Assembly: GCA_050789445.1 (NCBI GenBank)
Contig: JAILXR010000001.1
Coordinates: 2,542,001 to 2,606,000 of the forward strand
Direction: 5' to 3'
DNA from: JAWSVE01 sp050789445
Lineage (GTDB): Bacteria > Pseudomonadota > Gammaproteobacteria > Pseudomonadales > Cellvibrionaceae
DNA length: 64,000 nucleotides
In this document: positions 42,846-52,612 of the stretch, in pieces
Layout of the letters: each line of letters starts with the position of its first letter
Position numbering within the stretch: the stretch's first letter is position 1
Made by a program: the position numbers and the translations under genes
Notes under the pieces: model-generated
Databases searched by the model: none
What the model saw: the letters and a program-made list of their open reading frames with translations, nothing else
What the model was told of the DNA's origin: nothing

Positions 42846-45800
42846 TTAATCACGCTCAAAACTCCAGAGCAAATCTAGGGCACTACTTTCACCGCTAATG
42901 ACTTCCAAGTACAGATTTTTACTCAGTCGGTAATTCAATGTTAAAGAGTTAAATGCATCGAATACACCAACCCCGTAGCGTACCATGAGTTTGGGTGTTA
43001 CGTATCCACTAAGACCTATCTGTGTTCCGCCTTCAGAACTAGAAGCCGGCGAAGACCCTGCGGTCAATTGCAAGTCTTCAATACCTAATGCTTCTCCCGC
43101 TTTTTTTGTAAAACCCAAACCAACATCTGAAGCCAACGCATAACTTAATGCGGCTTCTGTTGCAGCAAGTGCAGGATCAGTAGAAACTTCAACGCCCGGC
43201 GCATTACCCGTTAATAAATAACTGAGCTGAGCCTGTTGAGGCATCGATGGCTGAGAAAAAAGGCTGATACGCGGGCTCATAATCGCGCCTGTTGCGAGCA
43301 GGCCAACGGTTACATCATCGGTAATTCCAGCGCGTATTGCAGACACTCTTAATTGAGGATTTTCAATATTTCCTACGAAAACTAAATCACCTTCTTGAAT
43401 TAATAAATTTTGCCCGTAGGCTTTATATCGGCCTTTCTTTAGTTCAAGCACGCCATCTGCTTTTAACAGCTCATTATTTTTTTGCTGTATTGATAAGTCA
43501 CCACTAATGTTAGTTTCTAATCCAAAGCCTTTAAACTGCACATCCTCACCGAGTACTAATTGCAATGATGTTTTTATTTGCTGTTGTGGCGCTTTTATTT
43601 TTTCACCGACAATCACTGTGTCATTGGATTCAGAGATAGCTTGCTCAGGTAATTCTTCTACCTCAACTCTGGCTTTAGGAATAGTGACAACACCCGACAA
43701 AACCAATTCTTCCGGAGACATTGACAGTCGAAGATCGGGAGAAAGAATAAACGACATTTTTGGTTCTGGCTGAAACGCAATGGCATCTGCAATAAGTTGT
43801 AATTCTCCTGACCATGTTTCGACTTGCCAATCTATTTTTCCATTAACAACGCCGGCGCCTTCATTGACATCAAATGTCCCATTCAATAATGCAACGTTAT
43901 TGTTGACGTCCAAATCCATCGTGATATTTTTAACAGGCACCGGTGTCATCGCACTTTCAACATAGCCGCTGGATAATGCGAGCTGCCCATTAAACACCGG
44001 ACGATCAAGCATTCCAGTTAACGTTAATTGCCCATTAACCTCCCCTGTGACAACGTCTTCAGGATTTGGCACAACAATATTCGATAGGCTTTCTAGCTGA
44101 ATTTTTTGTGCTATCAATTCGCCCTCTAATAATTGGCCAACGATATTGAGATGACCTAATATGTCTCCATTTTTTTCGGTATTAAGCTCCCAAGTAATAC
44201 GATGCCCTTTTTTTGTATTCCCAGCTGTAATTGTGGATTTAGTTTCGTCGATGTTATTCCAGTGCCACCGGGCAAATAATTTTTTAATATCGACTTCTGC
44301 TTGAATATGTTTTTCTTCTAACGTTTTCGTATCCAATCCTTTTTTATTTAAGTCTGTGCCATCTTCACTTAAAAAAATCACTGCTGCGTTAGTAGCCATT
44401 ATTTCAGCCGTCAAATGATTATCTACAATCACATTATTACCTTGCAGTACGAATTCCCAATCACCCTCTACGATCATATTGTTGGGTAAAAATGGCTTTG
44501 CCCAGCTAACAGGTAATTTTTCTCCAACAATAGATAGGCTGGCAATATCTCCATCGCTGTAATTTATAAATTCTTCATTACAAACTTTTGAACTATTATT
44601 TTTTAGACAAAAAGTTGAAATGCTGAGCTCAAGAGGGTTTGCGGAGTAATCTACCTCAACGGCATCCGTCAACGTCCAACGCAATTGTTTCCCCTGCCAA
44701 TCGGACCAAATGTTTAAATCATCACACACGCCTACCCAGCGTTCATAAGTAGCTTCAGAATTTTTTGAAGGGAATTTACCAGAACAACGTAATTCTGCAC
44801 CTTTCTTTTGTGCGCCTTCTTTTTGATTATTAGTCTCAACCCAATCAACTAAAAGATTATGATTTTTGATCGTTCCGTTGAGCACTATTGATGCATTAGA
44901 GGGAGCCGACTCTCCTGTACGAATGCCTTCAACTTTCACATTTACCGTATTGTTTTTTCCTAACCCGCTGTTCCAATCGACAAAAGCAGTTGAATGGGAA
45001 ATCTGTAGTTGGTTATAAATAATATTTTTAGCTGTCGCATCAACATGAATATCTGGAGAATCTAACGTTCCCATTACGCTAGCTTTTCCCGCTAGCTTTC
45101 CTGATGCGTTCGCTGAAAAAGATTCAACAAAGGGACTTAAATCATCTAACGCATAATCAGCGTGTAGATTTACTGTATTTTGATTAATAGTTCCTTTCGC
45201 CGTTATTTTATTTTTATCTGCATAATTTAGAACAAAGTTTTCGACGGTTAAATCATTATCTTTTATCGTTAACCCGCCATTTGCCAACAATGGCTTTTCA
45301 TTCAATATCCCAGATATATTTGGAAATTTAATTGCAGCATTTAAAATATCATTTTTATATTGAATATTTGTTTTAGCAGTTCCAGATAACTTTCCTATTA
45401 GCCATTCTGTCGATGGAATAATTGACCATTGTTCAAGTGAAACATCTTTCCAAGACATTTCTCCTAACCAATCAACACTATCAACCAAGCTCAATGTTCC
45501 TTTTGTCATTATTTCTCCCTCTGGGAGATCAATTTTAAAAGCATCAACACTTAAAACATTTTCTTTAAATGACACACTAGCAGTCACATGGCTATTTTCG
45601 GGGTTAATATCGCTCGACAGATTGGCATCGAGACTTAGCACCGGACTCATTACAAATCCATCAACATGAATTGTTGTATCGATCAAATCAATATAATGAG
45701 GGTTCAGTAAAATTCGTAACGGTTCATTTAAATCAAGATCAGCTTTGATCGGTAAGTTTTCTTCAAGTGGTTTCAGTTGAATAGATACCGTGGTAACAAC

Positions 45801-46613
45801 AGGGGAGTCTGTGAGTTCTGATGGAGAAACTATTTCATTAACGTGGATCGTAGAAGTCACAACGGCTTTTAAGTCTGCAACACTGCCCGAAATTGTTGCG
45901 CTTGCGGATCCAAATGCAGAAACATTTTTGCAGCTTATCGTTGAAGTTAATGGATAATTTTTATTAAGTACAACACGAGCTTTCCCGGCCCAATCACAAT
46001 AATTATCATGAGTACTTAGCTTATCTATAAAGACTGTTGATTGTTTAATGCTGGCTCTAGCGGTTAAATTATCGGCTTGATAAAGCGTGGTTTTATCATT
46101 CAGGTTTAAATCACTTTTATCGGCTATTGATTTTTTATCTATTAACTTATCAACGGGCAGTGTCTTAACAATTAATTTCTGAACATCTAATTGTTTGACG
46201 ACGATACTGACTGGGATTGAAATCGAAGGTAGTTGAATGGGCTGGTATTTTTTTTCTTTATTGCGGTCTACCAGTGTCACTGTGATTTTTTTTGCTTTAA
46301 CAAAATCAATACAAATCGATAATTTCCATAAGCAACGGGAGTTAATGCTTGTGTTCAAGCTATTTATTTTAACCGTTATGTCATCAGTGCTGTATTTTCC
46401 ATTAAGCTTCAAGCCACTAAAAAAATTACCTTCGAGATCACTAATAGTTAATTCGGGAACAAAGGTTTGAGCTTTAGACACCACCCAATGGCTAAATGTA
46501 TTTGACGTTATAAGTGAGACTAGTGCCAGATAAAGCACCAATATAAGCACGGCAATAACTGCTGCTGTTCTTTTGAGTCGGGAATACTTACCTGAAAAAA
46601 AACGCCTTATCAT
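42846..46613 (-). CDS. tamB: TamB, translocation and assembly module inner membrane protein
   Basis: 1255 aa, close to E. coli TamB (1259). One N-terminal signal anchor (about 15-37, VIAVLILVLYLALVSLITS), a very long repetitive beta region (the AsmA-like bridge groove), and a C-terminal DUF490/TamB domain from about 950 to the end. The conserved end includes PQLRVSAIRAGITDDVTVGLL, in pieces, then SYLLTGNAPGVEVS and LMVRYGVGVFDAFNSLTLNYRL. It spans the periplasm and works with TamA in outer membrane protein or lipid delivery. Its ATG overlaps the tamA stop in an ATGA. Confidence 0.95.
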   Translation of the reverse strand: MIRRFFSGKYSRLKRTAAVIAVLILVLYLALVSLITSNTFSHWVVSKAQTFVPELTISDLEGNFFSGLKLNGKYSTDDITVKINSLNTSINSRCLWKLSICIDFVKAKKITVTLVDRNKEKKYQPIQLPSISIPVSIVVKQLDVQKLIVKTLPVDKLIDKKSIADKSDLNLNDKTTLYQADNLTARASIKQSTVFIDKLSTHDNYCDWAGKARVVLNKNYPLTSTISCKNVSAFGSASATISGSVADLKAVVTSTIHVNEIVSPSELTDSPVVTTVSIQLKPLEENLPIKADLDLNEPLRILLNPHYIDLIDTTIHVDGFVMSPVLSLDANLSSDINPENSHVTASVSFKENVLSVDAFKIDLPEGEIMTKGTLSLVDSVDWLGEMSWKDVSLEQWSIIPSTEWLIGKLSGTAKTNIQYKNDILNAAIKFPNISGILNEKPLLANGGLTIKDNDLTVENFVLNYADKNKITAKGTINQNTVNLHADYALDDLSPFVESFSANASGKLAGKASVMGTLDSPDIHVDATAKNIIYNQLQISHSTAFVDWNSGLGKNNTVNVKVEGIRTGESAPSNASIVLNGTIKNHNLLVDWVETNNQKEGAQKKGAELRCSGKFPSKNSEATYERWVGVCDDLNIWSDWQGKQLRWTLTDAVEVDYSANPLELSISTFCLKNNSSKVCNEEFINYSDGDIASLSIVGEKLPVSWAKPFLPNNMIVEGDWEFVLQGNNVIVDNHLTAEIMATNAAVIFLSEDGTDLNKKGLDTKTLEEKHIQAEVDIKKLFARWHWNNIDETKSTITAGNTKKGHRITWELNTEKNGDILGHLNIVGQLLEGELIAQKIQLESLSNIVVPNPEDVVTGEVNGQLTLTGMLDRPVFNGQLALSSGYVESAMTPVPVKNITMDLDVNNNVALLNGTFDVNEGAGVVNGKIDWQVETWSGELQLIADAIAFQPEPKMSFILSPDLRLSMSPEELVLSGVVTIPKARVEVEELPEQAISESNDTVIVGEKIKAPQQQIKTSLQLVLGEDVQFKGFGLETNISGDLSIQQKNNELLKADGVLELKKGRYKAYGQNLLIQEGDLVFVGNIENPQLRVSAIRAGITDDVTVGLLATGAIMSPRISLFSQPSMPQQAQLSYLLTGNAPGVEVSTDPALAATEAALSYALASDVGLGFTKKAGEALGIEDLQLTAGSSPASSSEGGTQIGLSGYVTPKLMVRYGVGVFDAFNSLTLNYRLSKNLYLEVISGESSALDLLWSFERD

Positions 46614-48475
46614 AACGGCGTCCCTAAATAAAAGTGAAAGCGAACATCATTGTTTTCTTGATTAATCGGCGTAGCGATATCAAAAGCAACAAGACCTATT
46701 GGCGTTTTCCAACGAATACCTATTCCCGCACCTGACTTAAATTGTTTGGCGTCTTCAAGCATCACCAACCAATTATTTGCTTTCACTGCATCGGCTGGTA
46801 ATTCCGTCGGGTCATCTCGATAGATTTGTGCTGTGTCATAAAAGATTGCAGCTTTCCAATTTTTCAAAAACTGGTATCTGTATTCAATGCTAGCTATCGC
46901 AGAGTATTGACCGCCTGTTAAATTACCATCGGAATCCACTGGCGATATAGATTCATATTTATACCCGCGAACCGTCTGATCACCCCCAGCAAAAAATCGT
47001 TGCGAGGGCGGGACTTTTAATAAATCATCAGTTTCGATATATCCAAGTTCTACTCGACCTAAAAGACTGTGCTTTTTAAACGCCGTTATTATGCCGTTAG
47101 TACCAATATCAAACCGATGGAAATCAGTATCTGATCCAAGACTTTCTCGGCTCGTGCTGAGATTAGCCCAAAATTTATAACCTTTTAATGGATCCGCTGC
47201 ATCACCACTAAATCTTCGACGAGAAAATTGCACGCCCGGAATCACATAAGTAAATGATTCTTCTGGAAGGTCATCTGTTTGAGAAGTTTCATTCTCTACA
47301 TCAAGATGAAAACTATATTGCCAACCGTTTTTAACAACACGATGATAAGAGGCGCCAGCTGTTGCCAATTGTGTTGTTATATCTTCTGTGATTTTTTGCT
47401 GCCACCCAACATCATAGCTTAAGTATTCATTAAGAGGATGATCCCATGGCATTCTGTATTGCGCAGAAACGTTTTGCTCTACTTGAGAGATTTTTAATTG
47501 TGCGCTTAGACTATCGCCTCTTGTATTAATGCGAGGTCGCTGCCATTTTAATCTTACTCTTGGGCCGTTATCGTCAGTACCAAAACCTACACCAGTCGAT
47601 ACTCTATGTTTAGGAGCATCCGTTAACCCTATGGTTAAATGCGCAATATTAGGCGTTTCTTTTTTTACATTCACTGTCACACCAGAAAAATAACCGGTGT
47701 TTAACATTCGATTGTAAATAAGCCCCACGGTATTTGCACTGTACCATTCATCTTTTTTCACTTCCGCTAAGGTGCCAAGTAATTCTTTTCTTATATCTGT
47801 ATCCGTATAAATGACATCGCCAATTTTATAGCGTTGCCCCATCTCTAAAATCAATTTAACAGACGCTTCGTAATTTTCTGGATTTATCTGTAGTTCACTT
47901 TTATTAAATTTTGCATCTAGGTACCCAAATTCTGAGGCTGAATTTAACAGGCTTTTTTTGTAACCCTCATAAACTTTATGATTAATTCTTTCTCCAACAA
48001 TAAAGGGATTCGCATCAATCACTGTTTGTAAACGAACATCCATTACATGTTTATCATGGAGCAATTGAATATCAACATTTTTCCATTTAATCGGCTCACC
48101 TGAATTGATATTGAGCATTAGCTCATCACCACCTAACTGATATTCAATAATTGCGCTGTAATATCCCATTGCTCGCAACGCTTGTTGGATATTTTTTTCA
48201 AATTTCTCTTTAATTCCTTCAATATTATTCGACGGCAATTTTTCCCATTTGGATAAATGCAGCTTAATATTTTCTTCGGTAGGTCCATCAACACCCTTAA
48301 TGTCTAAATCTATTTTGGCGTAAGCGTCTGTACAGATAGTCAAGCTTGCTAGAACAGAAATAAATCCAATAAAAGAAACAGAACGGTGAAAGATACGAAA
48401 AAAAATCTTCGCAAGCCCAATGCTCACTAAACGATTTTTTTTGGCTCTCATGATTTGACGAAAAATTGTAAACAT
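46610..48475 (-). CDS. tamA: TamA, Omp85-family outer membrane protein
   Basis: 621 aa. After an N-terminal basic/hydrophobic leader (about 1-54, ending near DAYAKID) there are three POTRA-type domains (about 54-300), then a 16-strand Omp85 barrel. Barrel signatures are RVSTGVGFGTDDNGPRVRLKWQ, in pieces, PPSQRFFAGGDQTVRGYKYES (the loop-6 VRGY motif) and FKSGAGIGIRWKTPIGLVAFDIA, in pieces. The C-terminal strand ends HFYLGTPL. It forms the outer membrane half of the TAM complex with TamB downstream. The leader is longer than a normal signal peptide; later ATGs (for example 48451) may be the true start. Confidence 0.94.
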   Translation of the reverse strand: MFTIFRQIMRAKKNRLVSIGLAKIFFRIFHRSVSFIGFISVLASLTICTDAYAKIDLDIKGVDGPTEENIKLHLSKWEKLPSNNIEGIKEKFEKNIQQALRAMGYYSAIIEYQLGGDELMLNINSGEPIKWKNVDIQLLHDKHVMDVRLQTVIDANPFIVGERINHKVYEGYKKSLLNSASEFGYLDAKFNKSELQINPENYEASVKLILEMGQRYKIGDVIYTDTDIRKELLGTLAEVKKDEWYSANTVGLIYNRMLNTGYFSGVTVNVKKETPNIAHLTIGLTDAPKHRVSTGVGFGTDDNGPRVRLKWQRPRINTRGDSLSAQLKISQVEQNVSAQYRMPWDHPLNEYLSYDVGWQQKITEDITTQLATAGASYHRVVKNGWQYSFHLDVENETSQTDDLPEESFTYVIPGVQFSRRRFSGDAADPLKGYKFWANLSTSRESLGSDTDFHRFDIGTNGIITAFKKHSLLGRVELGYIETDDLLKVPPSQRFFAGGDQTVRGYKYESISPVDSDGNLTGGQYSAIASIEYRYQFLKNWKAAIFYDTAQIYRDDPTELPADAVKANNWLVMLEDAKQFKSGAGIGIRWKTPIGLVAFDIATPINQENNDVRFHFYLGTPL

Positions 48476-48662
48476 AAACTGCTTATACGTTTAAGGCTTG
48501 CCTTTAGGATTGGTCTTCGGAATGTGGCCGTTTGTTTGATCTTACATCAGGTAAAAATGATTATTTCATCTCATTCTCAGCTATTATACGCATCTCGCTA
48601 GAAAATTAACTCACGCTCTTAACCGTAGCGCTTTAACGACACAAGAACTTGAAAACCACTGA

Positions 48663-49952
48663 ATGACTAAACTCCCCGAAACGCTTTCTCTTCCGCCTTT
48701 ATCACTCTATGTACATATTCCATGGTGCGTGAAGAAATGCCCCTACTGTGATTTTAATTCCCATTCTATCCATTCGCGTCCCCTTTTGGACACAGCTCTT
48801 TTGTCCTCTCGTTCTGATTCTGCTTCTTCAGCAACCGATACAATTCCTGAAGAGCAGTATATCGATCAACTACTTGCCGATTTAAAAGCAGACGCACTTT
48901 ACGCACAAGGTCGAAAGTTACAAAGCATTTTTTTCGGCGGAGGAACGCCAAGCCTATTCTCTGCAAAAGGTATTGCACGCATTATCGACGGAGCCGATAA
49001 GCTTATCGGCATTAAGAGAAGCGCAGAAATCACATTAGAGGCGAATCCTGGCACCACTGAACACTCTCGATTCACAGGCTATCACGATGCCGGGGTTAAT
49101 CGTTTGTCGATTGGCGCTCAAAGCATGCAGGATCGGCACCTAGAAACCCTCGGTAGAATTCACAGCTCAAAAGAAGTTGTCGCTGCTGTTAACGCAGCAA
49201 GAGGTGCTGGGTTTGATAATTTTAATATCGACCTAATGCACGGCCTCCCCGATCAATCTATTGAGGATGCTCTTAATGATTTACAGCAAGTCATCGATCT
49301 TTCTCCAGCACATTTGTCTTGGTATCAATTAACCATTGAACAAAACACTGCGTTTTATCGACAGCCTCCAAAGCTCCCTGTCGATGATGTTCTCGCAATA
49401 ATTGAGGAACAAGGTCATGCATGGTTGCAGTCTCAAGGGTTTTCTCAATATGAAGTGTCTGCATTTTGTTTAACCAGCAATGCTAAAGATCCTTCTCAAA
49501 ACCTTCGCTCTCAGCACAACCTTAATTATTGGATGTTTGGTGATTACTTAGGTATTGGCGCTGGTGCTCATGGGAAAATTACGGATATAGAATCTAATCA
49601 AATTCTTCGTCGCCAAAAGACTCGCTTACCTGCACATTATTTATCAGCGGACTTTTCTGAATCATTAACGTCTAACGCGATTATTGCTCGCTCGACTCAT
49701 CCAACACAATGGAACGCTGTCGACCACAATGCGCTCCCTCTTGAATTTATGATGAACGCATTACGCTTAAATCAAGGCGTACCTTCTCATTTGTTTCACG
49801 AACGAACAGGCCTCTCAAAAGAAGTAATCACTTCAGAGCTCAAATATCTCATCAAAAGAGGACTTTTAGAAAATGATCCATTCCTATACAAAACAACTGA
49901 TCTAGGTAGGCGCTTCCTCAATGAAGCTGTTTCCATTTTTATGGAAGAATAG
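48663..49952 (+). CDS. hemW: HemW, radical SAM heme chaperone
   Basis: 429 aa. The radical SAM cluster motif C-x-x-x-C-x-x-C is in VHIPWCVKKCPYCDFNSH (about 23-30), followed by IFFGGGTPSLFSAKGI, ITLEANPGTTE and INRLSIGAQS-like VNRLSIGAQSMQDRHL, with the HemN C-terminal domain from about 350. HemW inserts heme into target proteins and is not a coproporphyrinogen oxidase. A Ser/Asp-rich insertion of about 20-25 residues (from about 36 to 60) separates the cluster motif from EEQYIDQLLADL. It is divergent from tamA across a 187-bp gap. Confidence 0.93.
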   Translation: MTKLPETLSLPPLSLYVHIPWCVKKCPYCDFNSHSIHSRPLLDTALLSSRSDSASSATDTIPEEQYIDQLLADLKADALYAQGRKLQSIFFGGGTPSLFSAKGIARIIDGADKLIGIKRSAEITLEANPGTTEHSRFTGYHDAGVNRLSIGAQSMQDRHLETLGRIHSSKEVVAAVNAARGAGFDNFNIDLMHGLPDQSIEDALNDLQQVIDLSPAHLSWYQLTIEQNTAFYRQPPKLPVDDVLAIIEEQGHAWLQSQGFSQYEVSAFCLTSNAKDPSQNLRSQHNLNYWMFGDYLGIGAGAHGKITDIESNQILRRQKTRLPAHYLSADFSESLTSNAIIARSTHPTQWNAVDHNALPLEFMMNALRLNQGVPSHLFHERTGLSKEVITSELKYLIKRGLLENDPFLYKTTDLGRRFLNEAVSIFMEE

Positions 49953-50161
49953 AAGTAGAAAGATGTTTCAATGAAATGATTGAATTAAAGATATTTGGTG
50001 GCCGATAGTTTAATTCTATACTTGAGATTTAGATATTTTGCCCCATATCAACTTGTAACCACTTCTCTGGGTGCTTATCATCCACCATTCCGCTGTTCAA
50101 CCGCCGTTAATTCTGCACCGTACTGCGAAAAATTACTGACACATTTCTGGAGAGAAACATT

Positions 50162-50488
50162 ATGAGTGACGCTATTGTTCAGGTAACTGATGCGAGCTTT
50201 GATACTGATGTACTACAAGCGGGCGAACCCGTATTAGTCGATTTTTGGGCAGCATGGTGTGGTCCTTGTAAAATGATTGCGCCTATTTTGGAGCAAATGG
50301 CGACTGAATACAGTGGTCGCGTGAAGATTTGTAAAATGGATGTCGATGCAAATACTGAAACACCGGGCAAATTCAATATCCGTGGTATTCCAACACTCAT
50401 GCTATTTAAAGATGGCAATATGGAAGCCATGAAAGTTGGGGCACTATCAAAAGCCCAGTTGACCGAATTCGTTGAAAGCAGTATTTAA
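50162..50488 (+). CDS. trxA: Thioredoxin 1
   Basis: 108 aa, exactly the thioredoxin size. The redox motif WCGPC sits in VDFWAAWCGPCKMIAP (about 29-44); the cis-proline is in FNIRGIPTLMLFKDG. It reduces cytosolic disulfides with electrons from thioredoxin reductase. A strong GGAGAG lies about seven bases before the ATG. The order trxA-rho-ubiD is the conserved Pseudomonas arrangement. Confidence 0.97.
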   Translation: MSDAIVQVTDASFDTDVLQAGEPVLVDFWAAWCGPCKMIAPILEQMATEYSGRVKICKMDVDANTETPGKFNIRGIPTLMLFKDGNMEAMKVGALSKAQLTEFVESSI

Positions 50489-50500
50489 GCGATATTGAAT

Positions 50501-50533
50501 ATCACCGGTCGACCCGTCTAATAAACCGGTGGT
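50501..50533 (+). terminator. Possible terminator after trxA
   Basis: A 9-bp stem ATCACCGGT / ACCGGTGGT with one G-T pair and a 15-base loop, followed by the AT-rich ATTAAATTTT. It starts 12 bp after the trxA stop. The large loop and the imperfect T-run make it a weak candidate. Confidence 0.4.
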
Positions 50534-51219
50534 ATTAAATTTTGCACAACACCTTTATTATCGCTATACTTTGTGAAAGTTCACCCAAATCTCTTCCTGT
50601 AGATTTGAAGTGACAAAAAATTTGAGTTGCATTTAGGTTTAAAATGCACAAGATAAATGCCTTAACAAGCAACCCTGCGAAACTCTTTCCAATTTCCCCT
50701 TTGAAGAATTAAAACATTCCAATGTATTAGGAAATTGTAGATCTGGCTTAATACTTATTTGACTCAATACAACTACATTTCTAGATGTATTCCTCAAACC
50801 TTTATTACCAGAACAATCAGATAGAGCACTCAAAGATAGAATCACCTTATAAGAAATGACGAGAGTCATCTCAGCAAGCTACTCATACTATGGCATAAAC
50901 ATGCCCCGTATTGATGCACGCTAGATGCGCTTTGTGATTCACCCAATGCTCAGCTGTAATGATAAATTTAGAGAGTGCAACAAGAAATCAACATAGAACT
51001 CTCAAGTAAAAAAAGAAAACTAGAAAAATAAACGCCATAGACATAACAACAAAAATCGCATTAACACATGTTATTTAATGCCTGCGTTTATTGACAGCCA
51101 ATTGAGAAGATACAAAAAATTAAACAAACATTTACCCAATTCCCTAACATTTATTCATTTAACCTCCATCCGGAATATTTTAATCCAACCCTAACCTCTG
51201 ATACCAAACACTTATACCT
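50534..51219. other. Long leader/intergenic region upstream of rho
   Basis: Nearly 690 bp separate trxA from rho. I find no convincing gene; a 76-codon minus-strand frame at 50639-50869 has no SD or recognisable family. Near the rho end there are nested inverted repeats, an outer AATAAACGC/GCGTTTATT (51027-51035 with 51084-51092) and an inner GCATTAA/TTAATGC (51058-51064 with 51075-51081). The last 60 bases before the rho ATG are C- and A-rich with few G, which resembles a Rho-utilisation type sequence. rho genes are commonly autoregulated through a long leader, so this may be the case here. Confidence 0.4.
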
Positions 51220-52479
51220 ATGAATTTAACAGACTTAAAAACTAAACCCATTGAAGAACTTATTAAAATCGCGAAAGAAATGGGGCTTGAAAATCTCGCC
51301 CGCTCTCGCAAACAAGATGTTATTTTTAATATCTTAAAACGCCACGCTAAAAGCGGTGAAGACATCTACGGAGATGGCGTTTTAGAAATTCTTCAAGATG
51401 GATTTGGGTTTTTACGATCGGCAGATAGCTCCTACTTAGCAGGCCCGGATGATATTTATGTGTCTCCTAGCCAAATTCGCCGTTTTAATTTACGCACTGG
51501 CGATTTTATCGCAGGAAAAATCAGACCTCCCAAAGAAGGCGAACGCTATTTTGCTCTTTTAAAAGTGGCAGAAATCAACTTTGATAAGCCAGAAAATTCT
51601 CGAAACAAAATTCTTTTCGAAAACTTAACACCCCTCTTCCCCGACCAACGCTTATTGTTAGAAGCTGGTAACGGAGCCACTGAAGACTTAACTGGCCGTA
51701 TCATTGATCTTGTGTCTCCTATCGGAAAAGGCCAGCGCGGTTTGATTGTCGCACCGCCTAAAGCCGGTAAAACAATTATGATGCAGCATATTGCACAATC
51801 TATTATTCGCAACAATCCTGAATGCCATTTGATCGTATTACTTATCGATGAGCGTCCAGAAGAAGTAACAGAAATGCAACGCTCTGTTCGCGGCGAAGTT
51901 GTTGCTTCAACATTTGACGAACCACCTACTCGACACGTTCAAGTAGCCGAAATGGTGATCGAAAAAGCGAAGCGTCTCGTAGAACATAAAAAAGATGTTG
52001 TGATCTTACTCGACTCAATCACACGTTTGGCTCGTGCTTACAACACTATCATTCCTTCATCCGGTAAAGTATTAACCGGTGGTGTCGATGCGCACGCTCT
52101 AGAGCGTCCAAAACGCTTTTTTGGTGCTGCTCGTAATATTGAAGAAGGCGGCAGTTTATCCATTATTGCGACGGCATTGATTGATACCGGATCGAAAATG
52201 GATGAGGTAATTTACGAAGAATTTAAAGGAACAGGTAATTTAGAATTACACCTCGACAGGAAAATTGCCGAGAAGCGTATTTACCCAGCCATTAATATTC
52301 GTCGCTCTGGTACACGCCGGGAAGACTTGTTAATGCAAGAAGACGAAATGCAACGTGTTTGGATTCTACGTAAACTTCTTCACGATATGGAAGATGTCGC
52401 TGCAACTGAATTCTTAACGGAGAAGCTGAAAGAATTTAAAACGAATGATGAGTTTTTCCAATCAATGAAGCGTAAGTAA
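51220..52479 (+). CDS. rho: Transcription termination factor Rho
   Basis: 419 aa, the same length as E. coli Rho. The N-terminal RNA-binding domain reads MNLTDLKTKPIEELIKIAKE and DGVLEILQDGFGFLRS with the cold-shock-like fold. The ATPase domain has Walker A VAPPKAGKTIMM, the Walker B region VILLDSITRLARAYN and the Q/R-loop region VLTGGVDAHALERPKRFFG, in pieces. It is a hexameric RNA helicase that ends transcription of untranslated RNA. There is no strong SD before the ATG; the N-terminus matches E. coli MNLTELK exactly in position, which supports the start. Confidence 0.98.
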   Translation: MNLTDLKTKPIEELIKIAKEMGLENLARSRKQDVIFNILKRHAKSGEDIYGDGVLEILQDGFGFLRSADSSYLAGPDDIYVSPSQIRRFNLRTGDFIAGKIRPPKEGERYFALLKVAEINFDKPENSRNKILFENLTPLFPDQRLLLEAGNGATEDLTGRIIDLVSPIGKGQRGLIVAPPKAGKTIMMQHIAQSIIRNNPECHLIVLLIDERPEEVTEMQRSVRGEVVASTFDEPPTRHVQVAEMVIEKAKRLVEHKKDVVILLDSITRLARAYNTIIPSSGKVLTGGVDAHALERPKRFFGAARNIEEGGSLSIIATALIDTGSKMDEVIYEEFKGTGNLELHLDRKIAEKRIYPAINIRRSGTRREDLLMQEDEMQRVWILRKLLHDMEDVAATEFLTEKLKEFKTNDEFFQSMKRK

Positions 52480-52612
52480 ATCTTACGATTTTATGAGAAA
52501 AATGTAAGAAATTCCTAAGTTAGTCCGCCGTGCCTTTTGATCGAACATTTTATTACAACAATTAAATCAATAGGCACTGGCTCATTAGACAAAGCCATAA
52601 GGCAATTCAGGA

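Noticed and set aside
50639..50869. 76-codon minus-strand open frame in the trxA-rho gap
   Set aside because: No SD, no recognisable family, and composition typical of a chance frame in AT-rich DNA.
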